Source of the DNA: J054 sp963850255
Lineage (GTDB): Bacteria > Pseudomonadota > Gammaproteobacteria > Steroidobacterales > GCA-2729495
DNA length: 64,000 nucleotides
NCBI GenBank assembly: GCA_963850255.1
Contig: CAWKLL010000049.1
Coordinates: 5,222-69,221 of the forward strand
Direction of reading: 5' to 3'
The notes beneath the pieces were generated by a model. The model saw only the letters and a list, made by a program, of their open reading frames with translations, was not told the DNA's origin and made no database searches. This document shows positions 1 through 7,754 of this stretch, piece by piece; position 1 is the first letter of the stretch; each line of letters begins with the position of its first letter. The position numbers were made by a program, and so were the translations under genes.

Positions 1-696
1 GTACTGGTGCGCATGCTCAATGAGCAGGGCGAAGCAGTCGCGCCTAAAGAATTCCTGTCTGCAGCGGAACGCTATCAGCTAATGGAAGAGCTGGACCAAT
101 GGGTAGTGAAGCGCAGTCTGAAGCTGCTTGCAGATTCCGGCCTCAACTACCCGGGCGCAGGGATAAAACTTGCCATCAACCTTTCCGGACAAAGTCTCGG
201 CAGCAAAAACTTCCTGCATTTCGTTGAGCAGACCATCAAGGAAGCGCGTATACCGCCGAGTATGCTGTGCTTCGAGATCACTGAATCTGTGGCAGTCTCC
301 AACATGCAGCGAGCGCAGTCCTTTATGCACGCGCTGAAGCGTCTGGGATGCCAGTTTTCTCTGGACGATTTCGGCACCGGGCTCAGCTCATTTGCCTACC
401 TGAAGCTATTCCCGGTAGACACGCTTAAGATTGATGGCAGCTTCGTTCGTGATGTCGCCACCAACCATGTCTCACAGTCCGTAGTTGCGGCAATTTCCGA
501 GGTCGCCCGGGTGATGGAGCTGGACACGGTGGCCGAATATGTTCAGAACGAAGAATCAATGAACTTGCTCCGCGACCTCGGCATCACCTGGGGACAGGGC
601 TATTACATCGGCGAACCCAGGCCGCTGGAAAGCGGCCTGAAAAACTGGCAAAAGATTCGCGATTCAGCCAAGCACGTCGACGCAAAAAACGCCTGA
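1..696 (+). CDS. EAL-domain cyclic-di-GMP phosphodiesterase, C-terminal part (5' end outside window)
   Basis: This is the C-terminal part of an EAL domain, the family that hydrolyses cyclic-di-GMP to pGpG. The reading frame is open from base 1 and starts V-L-V-R-M, so the Glu of the E-V-L signature lies just outside the window. Visible EAL motifs, in order, are NLS, CFEITES, LDDFGTG, LKIDGSFV and QGYYIGEP. The usual VAEGVE is VAEYVQ here, so one normally conserved Glu is Gln; reduced activity is possible but not shown. Any upstream GGDEF, PAS or membrane domain cannot be seen. The gene converges on the methyltransferase gene, 27 bases away. Family is certain; activity is inference. Confidence 0.92.
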   Translation, partial: VLVRMLNEQGEAVAPKEFLSAAERYQLMEELDQWVVKRSLKLLADSGLNYPGAGIKLAINLSGQSLGSKNFLHFVEQTIKEARIPPSMLCFEITESVAVSNMQRAQSFMHALKRLGCQFSLDDFGTGLSSFAYLKLFPVDTLKIDGSFVRDVATNHVSQSVVAAISEVARVMELDTVAEYVQNEESMNLLRDLGITWGQGYYIGEPRPLESGLKNWQKIRDSAKHVDAKNA

Positions 697-723
697 ACAA
701 AAACCCGCAGAGCCCGTTGGCTG

Positions 724-1287
724 CTATCCGGCCTCCAGGGCTACTATCTGCGCCCCGCGGAGCGCACAAAGTCGCTGACGAACGGCGGGACGTGGCCGAA
801 GCTCGCTGCCCTGCTCGAATGCCACAACCTGCAACAAACCGGCAAATGCCTCAAGCAACTCGCCAGGTTTCAGCAGGAAATCCGGATTTCGCGGTCGGCC
901 CAATTGTTCGTTACCCGCGGAAAAAGTATCAAACAGCAGCACACCGCCCTCATTCAGCAGCTCAGGCAGCAGCGGGAAATGGGCGCGATGCAGATAATTC
1001 GTCACCAGCACCGCGTCGAAGCGTCGCTTGGCCAACGGCCAGTCATCAGTCTCAAGATCGACAGCCAACACCTCAACGGCCGGGCTGTCAGCCAGGTCGG
1101 CGATGCCGCTAGTATCGATATCCGCAGCCAGCACCCGAAATCCGCGCGCCGCCAGCCAGCGGCTGTGGCGCCCAAAACCGGCTGCCAGGTCCAGCACTTC
1201 CCCACCCGGCTTGAGCAAGTGGGCAAAGCGCCGCAGCCACGGCGAGATATCGGTCTCGGCCTTTCGCGGTCGATCAAAACTGGGCAT
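724..1287 (-). CDS. Class I SAM-dependent methyltransferase
   Basis: A small (187 aa) Rossmann-fold methyltransferase. The SAM-binding motif I is VLDLAAGFGRHSRWLA near residue 32, followed by an acidic motif II (VLAADID) and DAVLVTNYLHR in the motif IV position. The protein is little more than the catalytic core, as in TehB-like and other small methyltransferases, and no substrate-binding insertion identifies the substrate. The ATG at 1287 is chosen because AAAGGAG lies about 10 bases upstream; a TTG six bases earlier is too close to it. It is transcribed alone, divergent from the amine oxidase gene. Fold is confident, substrate unknown. Confidence 0.85.
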   Translation of the reverse strand: MPSFDRPRKAETDISPWLRRFAHLLKPGGEVLDLAAGFGRHSRWLAARGFRVLAADIDTSGIADLADSPAVEVLAVDLETDDWPLAKRRFDAVLVTNYLHRAHFPLLPELLNEGGVLLFDTFSAGNEQLGRPRNPDFLLKPGELLEAFAGLLQVVAFEQGSELRPRPAVRQRLCALRGAQIVALEAG

Positions 1288-1386
1288 GGCCAAGCGGCTC
1301 CTTTAGGCGGACTGCAGCGGAGATGAAGTTTCCCTTCGCTCCGCGCTCAAGGCAGAATTATCCCACTAGAAAGGAGAGACCTGCCG

Positions 1387-2817
1387 GTGAGTAAAAAGAC
1401 GACACGACGCAAGGCATTGCAAGGCTTGGGTGCCGCAACCGGGGCTGTAGCGCTGGCGCCGTTGCTGAGCGGCTGTGGCCGGGCCAAAGCCGACGCTGAC
1501 GTAATCATCATCGGCGCCGGGCTATCGGGACTGCAGGCCGCAGTGCTGCTGCAGGACGCCGGTATGGACGTGTTGGTGGTCGAGGCAGACCAGCGCATCG
1601 GCGGCCGTGTTCGTACACTGGACAATGCGCCCGGTCGCCCCGAGGCCGGCGGCTCGGAAATCGGTGCCGGCTACGCGCGCGTGCGCGACATGCTCAATCG
1701 CATTGGTGGTTTCGAACTCAAGCGCTGGCTGGATATGGTCGATATGAACTTCGCCCTGCGTGTCGACGGCCAGCTAATGGCCGGCAGCGACTGGGCTGAA
1801 TCGGCGCTAAACCGCCTCGAAGGCACAGAGAGAAATACCGGCCCCATGGGTCCCTTCGGTCTGCCCATGCTCTATCTGCCACGCCAGTCTCCATTGCCGA
1901 ACCTGGACAGCTGGCTGAGTCCGGAAGCGGCCGAATACGACATTCCCTTCGATCAATATCTGCGTCAGCAAGGCGCCAGCGACGAAGCCCTGCGCCTGAT
2001 GGCCAGCCAGGGGCCCGCGGAAACCCTGGCCGGCGTATCGACCTTGTGGCAGTTGCGCGTCGCCCGCTTCCAGTCCGCGGTCGGCAGTCTGCAGGAACTG
2101 GAGAGCCTGACGACCGGCGCCAGCCGACTGCCGGAAGGCATGGCCGCGCTGCTGACTCGCGAGGTCCGCCTGGGCACGCCAATCACGGGTATTGCCACCG
2201 AGCGTGATGCTGTCACGGTGACCACGGTCGGCGGCACGCGCCTGACAGCCAGCCACTGCATCAGCACCGTACCGCTGACCATTCTGCGACAACTTCAGTT
2301 CAGCCCGGCCCTGCCGGAACTGCAGGACGAGGCCTTTGCGCAGGTGCCGCAGGGGCACAACACCAGCGTCTACCTGCATGTGAAAGAACCTTACTGGGAG
2401 GAGGATGGCCTGCCGTCTTCAATCTGGACCAACGACAACATGGGACGACTGTTCCGTTATAGCGGCGAAGACGGCTACTACCTGTGGATGAATCGCAGTA
2501 TGGCGGACCCCGCGGTGCGCGATATGGACGACGCCAGCATCATGGCGCTGAGCCTGCGCGAGCTGCATGCAGCCAGACCCAGCACCGAAGGGCGCGTGGA
2601 GGCCTCGGCCGTAATGAACTGGAGCCGCCACCCGTGGTTGCTGGGTCATATTGCCTATCGCGCACCCGGGCAGATTCGCCGCTATGGCGACGTGCTGGCC
2701 CAGCCGCATGGGCGTATTCACTTCGCCGGCGACCACACCGCAGTACTCAACCTCGGTATGGAGGCGGCCATGGAATCTGGTGAGCGGGCCGCCCTGGAAG
2801 TCCTGCAGCTGGTCTGA
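1387..2817 (+). CDS. Flavin-containing amine oxidase with exported lipoprotein-like N-terminus
   Basis: An FAD-dependent amine oxidase family protein (476 aa). The N-terminus has a twin-arginine pair (TTRRKALQGLG), a hydrophobic stretch and a lipobox-like LLSGC, so it is probably exported by Tat and lipid-anchored. The dinucleotide-binding motif VIIIGAGLSGLQAA is at about residues 39-52, followed by EADQRIGGRVRT, the hallmark of monoamine, polyamine and protoporphyrinogen oxidases. The C-terminal FAD-contact motif is GRIHFAGDHTA followed by AMESGERAA. The start is GTG with AAGGAGAGA upstream; no ATG fits the leader better. Likely reaction is oxidative deamination of an amine or amino acid in the periplasm; the substrate is not evident. 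Confidence 0.88.
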   Translation: MSKKTTRRKALQGLGAATGAVALAPLLSGCGRAKADADVIIIGAGLSGLQAAVLLQDAGMDVLVVEADQRIGGRVRTLDNAPGRPEAGGSEIGAGYARVRDMLNRIGGFELKRWLDMVDMNFALRVDGQLMAGSDWAESALNRLEGTERNTGPMGPFGLPMLYLPRQSPLPNLDSWLSPEAAEYDIPFDQYLRQQGASDEALRLMASQGPAETLAGVSTLWQLRVARFQSAVGSLQELESLTTGASRLPEGMAALLTREVRLGTPITGIATERDAVTVTTVGGTRLTASHCISTVPLTILRQLQFSPALPELQDEAFAQVPQGHNTSVYLHVKEPYWEEDGLPSSIWTNDNMGRLFRYSGEDGYYLWMNRSMADPAVRDMDDASIMALSLRELHAARPSTEGRVEASAVMNWSRHPWLLGHIAYRAPGQIRRYGDVLAQPHGRIHFAGDHTAVLNLGMEAAMESGERAALEVLQLV

Positions 2818-2826
2818 GTATCCGAA

Positions 2827-2856
2827 TTGACCCCGTTGAGCGCCCGCGACTAGCAT
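2827..2856 (+). promoter_or_regulatory. Candidate sigma-70 promoter for nadA-nadB
   Basis: TTGACC at 2827-2832 (5 of 6 matches to the -35 box) and TAGCAT at 2851-2856 (4 of 6), separated by 18 bases, lie about 80 bases upstream of nadA. Found by eye only; no NadR or NrtR operator was recognised. Confidence 0.4.
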
Positions 2857-2934
2857 TGCAGCAGCGACGCACTCAAAGTGCATCAGGCAGAACCCGTCCA
2901 GCCGGTATAACCGGCGTCAGATTTGTAGAGAAAC

Positions 2935-3960
2935 ATGGCCACTAACGCCGAACATCTGGAATTCACCGCCGAAGTCGAAGCCGCGACCCGGCCAATCTAT
3001 GAGCGTGTGCGCAGCGTCATACCGGAAGTGGAATGGGCCATCCATGCGCCGTGGATCGCACGCATCAACGAACTAAAAAAACAGCGCAATGCTGTGCTTG
3101 TTGTGCACAACTATCAAACGCCGGAGATATTTTATGGCGTCGGCGATTACACCGGCGATTCTCTGGGTATGGCGCAATTCGGCGCACAAACGGATGCCGA
3201 CGTCATCCTTGTCTGTGGCGTTCGTTTCATGGCCGAAACGGCAAAAATTCTCAGTCCGGAAAAGACCGTCCTGCTTCCGGATATGAAGGCCGGCTGTTCG
3301 CTGGCGGCTTCCATTACCGGCGCGGATGTTCGTCGCCTGCGCGAACAGCACCCCGGCGTCCCCGTGGTTACTTACGTCAATGCTTACGCTGATGTGCGTG
3401 CCGAAGCCGACATCTGCTGCACCTCGGCGAATGCCGTGCAAGTGGTTGAATCGCTGGGTAGCGACAAAGTCATTTTCTTACCCGACGGCTATCTCGGACG
3501 CTACGTTGCAGACCATACCGACGTAGAAATTATCCTCTGGGAAGGCGCCTGCGAAGTTCATGAGCGGTTTACCGGCGATGAACTGCGCGGTTATCGACGA
3601 GACTTCCCTGGCATCCAGGTTATTGCCCACCCGGAATGTCCGCCTGATGTATTGGCGGAAGCCGATTTTGTCGGTTCTACCTCAGGCATGATCAAGCATG
3701 TGGGTGATACGCGTCCGGAAAAGGTGGTGATGATCACCGAGTGCTCCATGAGCGACAACGTCGCGGTGGAGTATCCGGACGTCAATTTTATTCGGCCCTG
3801 CAATTTGTGCCCGCACATGAAGCGCATCACCCTGCCTAAAATATACTTCGCGCTTGAGTCACTGGAACCGCAGATCAGCGTTGACCCGAAAACGGCTGAA
3901 GGCGCGCGTCGCTCCCTGCAGCGCATGCTGGACGTGGGCCGCGGCTCCGCCACCAGCTGA
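2935..3960 (+). CDS. nadA: Quinolinate synthase NadA
   Basis: NadA condenses iminoaspartate with dihydroxyacetone phosphate to quinolinate, the second step of aerobic NAD synthesis, using an oxygen-sensitive [4Fe-4S] cluster. The protein (341 aa) has normal length. The three cluster cysteines are placed as in other NadA proteins: Cys121 in KAGCSLA, Cys206 in GACEVHERF and Cys292 in NLCPHMKRI. VVHNYQ near residue 56 and TSGMIKH near 249 are further family motifs. The ATG has AGAGAAA upstream. nadB follows after 29 bases on the same strand, so the two enzymes that form the quinolinate synthase system are co-transcribed. Confidence 0.97.
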   Translation: MATNAEHLEFTAEVEAATRPIYERVRSVIPEVEWAIHAPWIARINELKKQRNAVLVVHNYQTPEIFYGVGDYTGDSLGMAQFGAQTDADVILVCGVRFMAETAKILSPEKTVLLPDMKAGCSLAASITGADVRRLREQHPGVPVVTYVNAYADVRAEADICCTSANAVQVVESLGSDKVIFLPDGYLGRYVADHTDVEIILWEGACEVHERFTGDELRGYRRDFPGIQVIAHPECPPDVLAEADFVGSTSGMIKHVGDTRPEKVVMITECSMSDNVAVEYPDVNFIRPCNLCPHMKRITLPKIYFALESLEPQISVDPKTAEGARRSLQRMLDVGRGSATS

Positions 3961-3989
3961 GTACGGACCCGCAGCCCGGCCCAAGCCAC

Positions 3990-5588
3990 TTGCAACAAGC
4001 AGATTATGATGTCCTGATTATCGGCGCCGGCCTTGGCGGCACGGCGCTGGCCCTGCACCTGGCTGACGCTGGCAAAAAGGTCGGCCTGCTGGCCAAGCGC
4101 GGACCTGCACAAAGTTCCAGCAATTGGGCCCAGGGCGGCATCGCCGCGGCCATGTCCAAGCAAGACTCAACTGCCGCGCATGCCGCCGACACGCTGGCCG
4201 CAGGCGGCGGACTCTGCCACGCCGATACGGTTGAACTGGTCACCAGCCGGGCACCCGAATGGGTACGCTGGTTACAAAAGGCCGGCGTGGACTTCACGCA
4301 AACCGACGGTGAGCTGCACCTCACCCATGAAGGCGGCCACAGCCATCGCCGCGTGGTGCATGCGGCAGACGCTACCGGTAAGGCCGTCATGGACGTGATG
4401 ATGGCCAAAGTCCTTGCCCATCCGGGCATCGATGTACAGACCGAGCTGCTGGCGATAGACCTGATTACCACGCGGAAGATCGAACGCACGGACGAAAACC
4501 GCGTGCTCGGCGCCTATGTACTGGACCGTAAAGCCGGTGAGGTACGCACGCTGTCCGCACGCGCCGTGGTATTGGCCACGGGCGGCGCCTCGAAGATTTA
4601 TCTTTACACCACCAACCCCGACACCTCGACGGGCGATGGCATTGCCATGGCCTGGCGGGCGGGCTGCCGTGTCGCGAACCTGGAATTTGTACAGTTTCAC
4701 CCCACGGCCCTGTATCACCCCATGGCCAAGGCGGTACTGATTTCAGAAGCGCTGCGCGGCGAAGGCGGCCTGCTGGTGCTGCCTGACGGCCGGCGATTCA
4801 TGCCCGATCACGATGAGCGCGCAGAGCTCGCGCCCCGTGACCTGGTAGCGCGGGCCATCGACTTTGAAATGAAGCGCGGCGGTTTCGACAGCGTGTACCT
4901 GGATATCAGTCACAAGCCGGCCGAAGAAATCCGCGAGTATTTTCCCAACATCAGCCGTCGCTGCCTGGAGTTTGGTATCGACATCACCCAACAACGTATC
5001 CCGGTAGTGCCGGCCGCGCACTACAGCTGCGGCGGTATCGTCACGGACCTGGACGCGGCCACGGACGTCGATGGTCTGTTCGCAGTGGGTGAAAGCACCT
5101 GCACCGGGCTGCACGGCGCCAACCGGCTGGCCAGCAATTCGCTACTGGAATGCCTGGTGTTTGCGGGCACCGCCCGCGACCGGATCCTGGCCGACCTGCC
5201 GCGACTCGAACCCGCCGGCAAGCCGCTGCCGGCCTGGGATGAAAGCCGCGTGACAGATCCCGATGAGCTGGTGGTGGTTTCCCATAACTGGGATGAATTA
5301 CGCCGCTTCATGTGGGACTACGTGGGCATTGTGCGCACCAACAAACGCCTGGAACGTGCGCGCCATCGCGTGCAATTGCTGCAGGAAGAAATCGCCGATT
5401 TTTACGGTAATTTCCGCGTCACCAACGATTTGATTGAATTGCGCAACCTGGCACTAGTGGCAGAGCTGACCATCAGCAGCGCACTGGCCCGCCAGGAAAG
5501 TCGCGGCCTGCATTTCAATCGTGACTACCCCGACATGCTGCCGGCGGAAGACGCCATCGATACGGTGCTGCACCCCGAGTGGCACTGA
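3990..5588 (+). CDS. nadB: L-aspartate oxidase NadB
   Basis: NadB is an FAD enzyme that oxidises L-aspartate to iminoaspartate for NadA. The N-terminus holds the FAD motif DVLIIGAGLGGTALALHLA and then SSNWAQGGIAAAM, typical of NadB rather than of succinate dehydrogenase SdhA. HEGGHSHRRVVHAAD, near residue 117, is the substrate and FAD loop, and HYSCGGI and ESTCTGLHGANRLASNSLLE are the C-terminal signatures. Length (532 aa) is normal. The only sensible start is TTG at 3990, which places the FAD motif at the usual distance from the N-terminus; a CTG overlapping the nadA stop is the alternative. The gene ends convergently with the hydroxy-acid oxidase gene. Confidence 0.96.
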   Translation: MQQADYDVLIIGAGLGGTALALHLADAGKKVGLLAKRGPAQSSSNWAQGGIAAAMSKQDSTAAHAADTLAAGGGLCHADTVELVTSRAPEWVRWLQKAGVDFTQTDGELHLTHEGGHSHRRVVHAADATGKAVMDVMMAKVLAHPGIDVQTELLAIDLITTRKIERTDENRVLGAYVLDRKAGEVRTLSARAVVLATGGASKIYLYTTNPDTSTGDGIAMAWRAGCRVANLEFVQFHPTALYHPMAKAVLISEALRGEGGLLVLPDGRRFMPDHDERAELAPRDLVARAIDFEMKRGGFDSVYLDISHKPAEEIREYFPNISRRCLEFGIDITQQRIPVVPAAHYSCGGIVTDLDAATDVDGLFAVGESTCTGLHGANRLASNSLLECLVFAGTARDRILADLPRLEPAGKPLPAWDESRVTDPDELVVVSHNWDELRRFMWDYVGIVRTNKRLERARHRVQLLQEEIADFYGNFRVTNDLIELRNLALVAELTISSALARQESRGLHFNRDYPDMLPAEDAIDTVLHPEWH

Positions 5589-5609
5589 CCCGGTCGGGCA
5601 ACGCCGAAC

Positions 5610-6860
5610 TCAGCGCAACTCGCCAGAACCTGGCCGGATAATTGCCGCGCGACTGATGTCAGCCAGGCGGGGCGTACCGGCCAGCTGCATAATCCGGCGC
5701 AGTTCCGCGCGCAGTATCGCCAGGCTGCGCTCTACGCCATCCTGACCAAAGGCGCCCAGCCCCCAAAGATAGGGCCGGCCAATGCAAACCGCACGCGCGC
5801 CCAGGGCCAGCGCCTTGAAGATATCGGTACCGCGACGAATTCCGCCATCCAGCAGCACCGGCAAATCACCGGCGCCGGCGAGAACCTCAGGCAGGGATTC
5901 CAGCGTACCCCGGCCACTCTCTTCCTGGCGGCCGCCGTGATTGGAAACGATCAGGCCATCCACGCCTGCCGCAGCGGCCAGTTCCGCATCCTCGCGCGTA
6001 ACAATGCCCTTGAGGACAATCCGCATCGGGGTATGCGAGCGCAGCCAGTCGACGATGGCCCAGCTCATACTCGGATCACCGATGCGCGGCGGACCGTCGA
6101 AGTCAGCGAAATTACCCAGCTTCAGCTGCGGTCTACCGCCGCCGCGGGCAAACCACCGCTCGGCTTCGCGATTACCGCGCGCGGCCGAATCGACGGTTAA
6201 CACCACCGTGCCACAGCCGGCAGCCGCTGCTTTATCCAGCAGATGGCTCATCAAACGTTGATCAGGCGATGCATACAGCTGGAACCACAGCGGCGAGGTG
6301 GTCGCTGCGGCAATCTCCGTAATGCTGGCGCTGCTCACCGTGGAACTGATCATCAGATGCTTGCGCTTGCTGGCGGCACGCGCACTGGCCAGCTCCGCAT
6401 CGGCGTGGATCGAACCCTGATTGCCCACCGGCGCCAGCAGGATGGGATTGTCCAGTTGCTCGCCGAGCAGTTGCAGTGAGGTATCTACGCGGCTGACGTC
6501 AACCAGTCGCCGGGCACGAATTTGCCAGGCCTGGTAAGCCTCGCGATTGGCCGCCAACGTGTGACCGTCATCAGCGCCGTTGACGATGAAATGCCAGGTC
6601 GGCAAATCGAGCCGTTGCTGCGCCACCGCCTTGAGCTGAGCAATATCCAGCGCACGGCTGGCCGAATCGGGGATGGCCAGTTCCGGACGGGCCGACAAGT
6701 TCGCCGGCCAGCCGGCCAGCAGACCCGCCGAGCCGGCTGCCAGCGGTGAAGCGGCCAGAAAACCCAGGAAGCGGCGCCGCGCAGCGTCCACATCATGATC
6801 TTCAGCCGATGCCCTGGCGGCAACGATGGACTTACTTCGCCTTTCGGTCGCGCGCTGCAT
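5610..6860 (-). CDS. FMN-dependent alpha-hydroxy-acid oxidase/dehydrogenase with Tat-like leader
   Basis: A member of the FMN-dependent alpha-hydroxy-acid dehydrogenase family (glycolate oxidase, lactate oxidase/dehydrogenase, mandelate dehydrogenase). Family motifs are PILLAPVGNQGSIHADAE, MISSTVSSASI, VLKGIVTREDAELA with the FMN-binding Lys, the active-site VSNHGGRQ, and LLDGGIRRGTDIFKALALGA. The N-terminus carries RRRFLGFLAASPLAAG, a twin-arginine-type leader unusual for this mostly cytoplasmic family, so a periplasmic location is likely. The ATG at 6860 is preferred to one 54 bases upstream because it leaves a normal leader; it overlaps the preceding gene by 29 bases, which implies co-transcription. 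The substrate cannot be told from sequence. Confidence 0.9.
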   Translation of the reverse strand: MQRATERRSKSIVAARASAEDHDVDAARRRFLGFLAASPLAAGSAGLLAGWPANLSARPELAIPDSASRALDIAQLKAVAQQRLDLPTWHFIVNGADDGHTLAANREAYQAWQIRARRLVDVSRVDTSLQLLGEQLDNPILLAPVGNQGSIHADAELASARAASKRKHLMISSTVSSASITEIAAATTSPLWFQLYASPDQRLMSHLLDKAAAAGCGTVVLTVDSAARGNREAERWFARGGGRPQLKLGNFADFDGPPRIGDPSMSWAIVDWLRSHTPMRIVLKGIVTREDAELAAAAGVDGLIVSNHGGRQEESGRGTLESLPEVLAGAGDLPVLLDGGIRRGTDIFKALALGARAVCIGRPYLWGLGAFGQDGVERSLAILRAELRRIMQLAGTPRLADISRAAIIRPGSGELR

Positions 6861-7482
6861 CAACACTGTCCTGAAATTCCGGTGTGACGATCTTTTCGCG
6901 CAGCGAACGCACATAGGTATCCGGACCTAACGGGCACTGCGCATAAAGGATGTGACGCCAGCCATCGGGCTTTTTGCGAAAAATCGCCAGGCAGCGATCG
7001 AAACCCGCCGTGGGCGCCGACGGCGGGCCGACACCCAGGGCTATTTCATAAAAATGATCGAAAATAGCCAGGGTCAGATCATCGGCCAGTGGCTTCACCT
7101 TGAGGTTGGAAAACTCCCAGCGGAAGGCATCCAGCACCTTGCGGCCGGGATTCCAATAGCGCTCGATTTCCGGCCAGGAATAGAACGGCTCGGCGATTTC
7201 CTCCGGCACGTACCAGGGCTCCGCATCATCGGCATCCCAGACTTCCTTCAGGCGGCCGAAATCCTGGCTATTCCAGATTTCCTCGGTCTGCTGAAGCACG
7301 GCCTGAATTTCGCGGAATAGCGGCGTTTGCTTTTCCACCGGCACCGGCCGGCCCGGATTGCGACGCTGACCCACATGGGCGCCGGCCTGCGCGCCCTGCA
7401 TGGCGCCCATCCCGCCCAGCGCCAGCAGCACGCCCAGCAGGGCTCGCCGATCGCTGCTTGTATCCTCGTTTTGCTGGTCCAT
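6832..7482 (-). CDS. NTF2-like (SnoaL-type) protein with export signal
   Basis: A 216-residue protein whose C-terminal two thirds read like an NTF2/SnoaL fold: FREIQAVLQQTEEIWNSQD, then SWPEIERYWN, an F-x-W-x-F beta pattern, and CLAIFRKKPDGWRHILYAQ near the end. The N-terminus, DRRALLGVLLALGG with following Ala-rich sequence, resembles a Tat leader. It overlaps the downstream alpha-hydroxy-acid oxidase gene, which also has a Tat-like leader, so the two probably act together outside the cytoplasm. NTF2-like proteins can be enzymes, binding proteins or assembly partners; nothing here decides which. Confidence 0.7.
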   Translation of the reverse strand: MDQQNEDTSSDRRALLGVLLALGGMGAMQGAQAGAHVGQRRNPGRPVPVEKQTPLFREIQAVLQQTEEIWNSQDFGRLKEVWDADDAEPWYVPEEIAEPFYSWPEIERYWNPGRKVLDAFRWEFSNLKVKPLADDLTLAIFDHFYEIALGVGPPSAPTAGFDRCLAIFRKKPDGWRHILYAQCPLGPDTYVRSLREKIVTPEFQDSVDAARDRKAK

Positions 7483-7549
7483 TGCTTACCCCCGATTGGC
7501 CCTGATTGATGCCTGAGAACACAATTTTCTGCGCATATGTAATAGCGTA

Positions 7550-7578
7550 TTCAAAGGCTTGTGAAGTTTCTTTAAAAT
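7550..7578 (+). promoter_or_regulatory. Probable sigma-70 promoter for aceE
   Basis: TTCAAA at 7550-7555 and TAAAAT at 7573-7578 (5 of 6 matches to the -10 box) have an ideal 17-base spacer. Transcription would start near 7586, leaving an untranslated leader of about 170 bases before aceE. No other feature was seen in the 272-base divergent gap at 7483-7754. Confidence 0.55.
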
Positions 7579-7754
7579 AGGCCTAAGACCGGGGCATGTC
7601 TGTCACCCTGATGAGGGCGGCATACCGGTCTGTGGCGAGTACCAATCCAAACTACAATCTCGCCCGGAAACTGTCGACCAGACAGGCGCAGCCGTCCGGC
7701 TTGCGGCCTGTAATAGGCGACAATGAATAACGCCAGCCCAGGAGCAGCGAACGC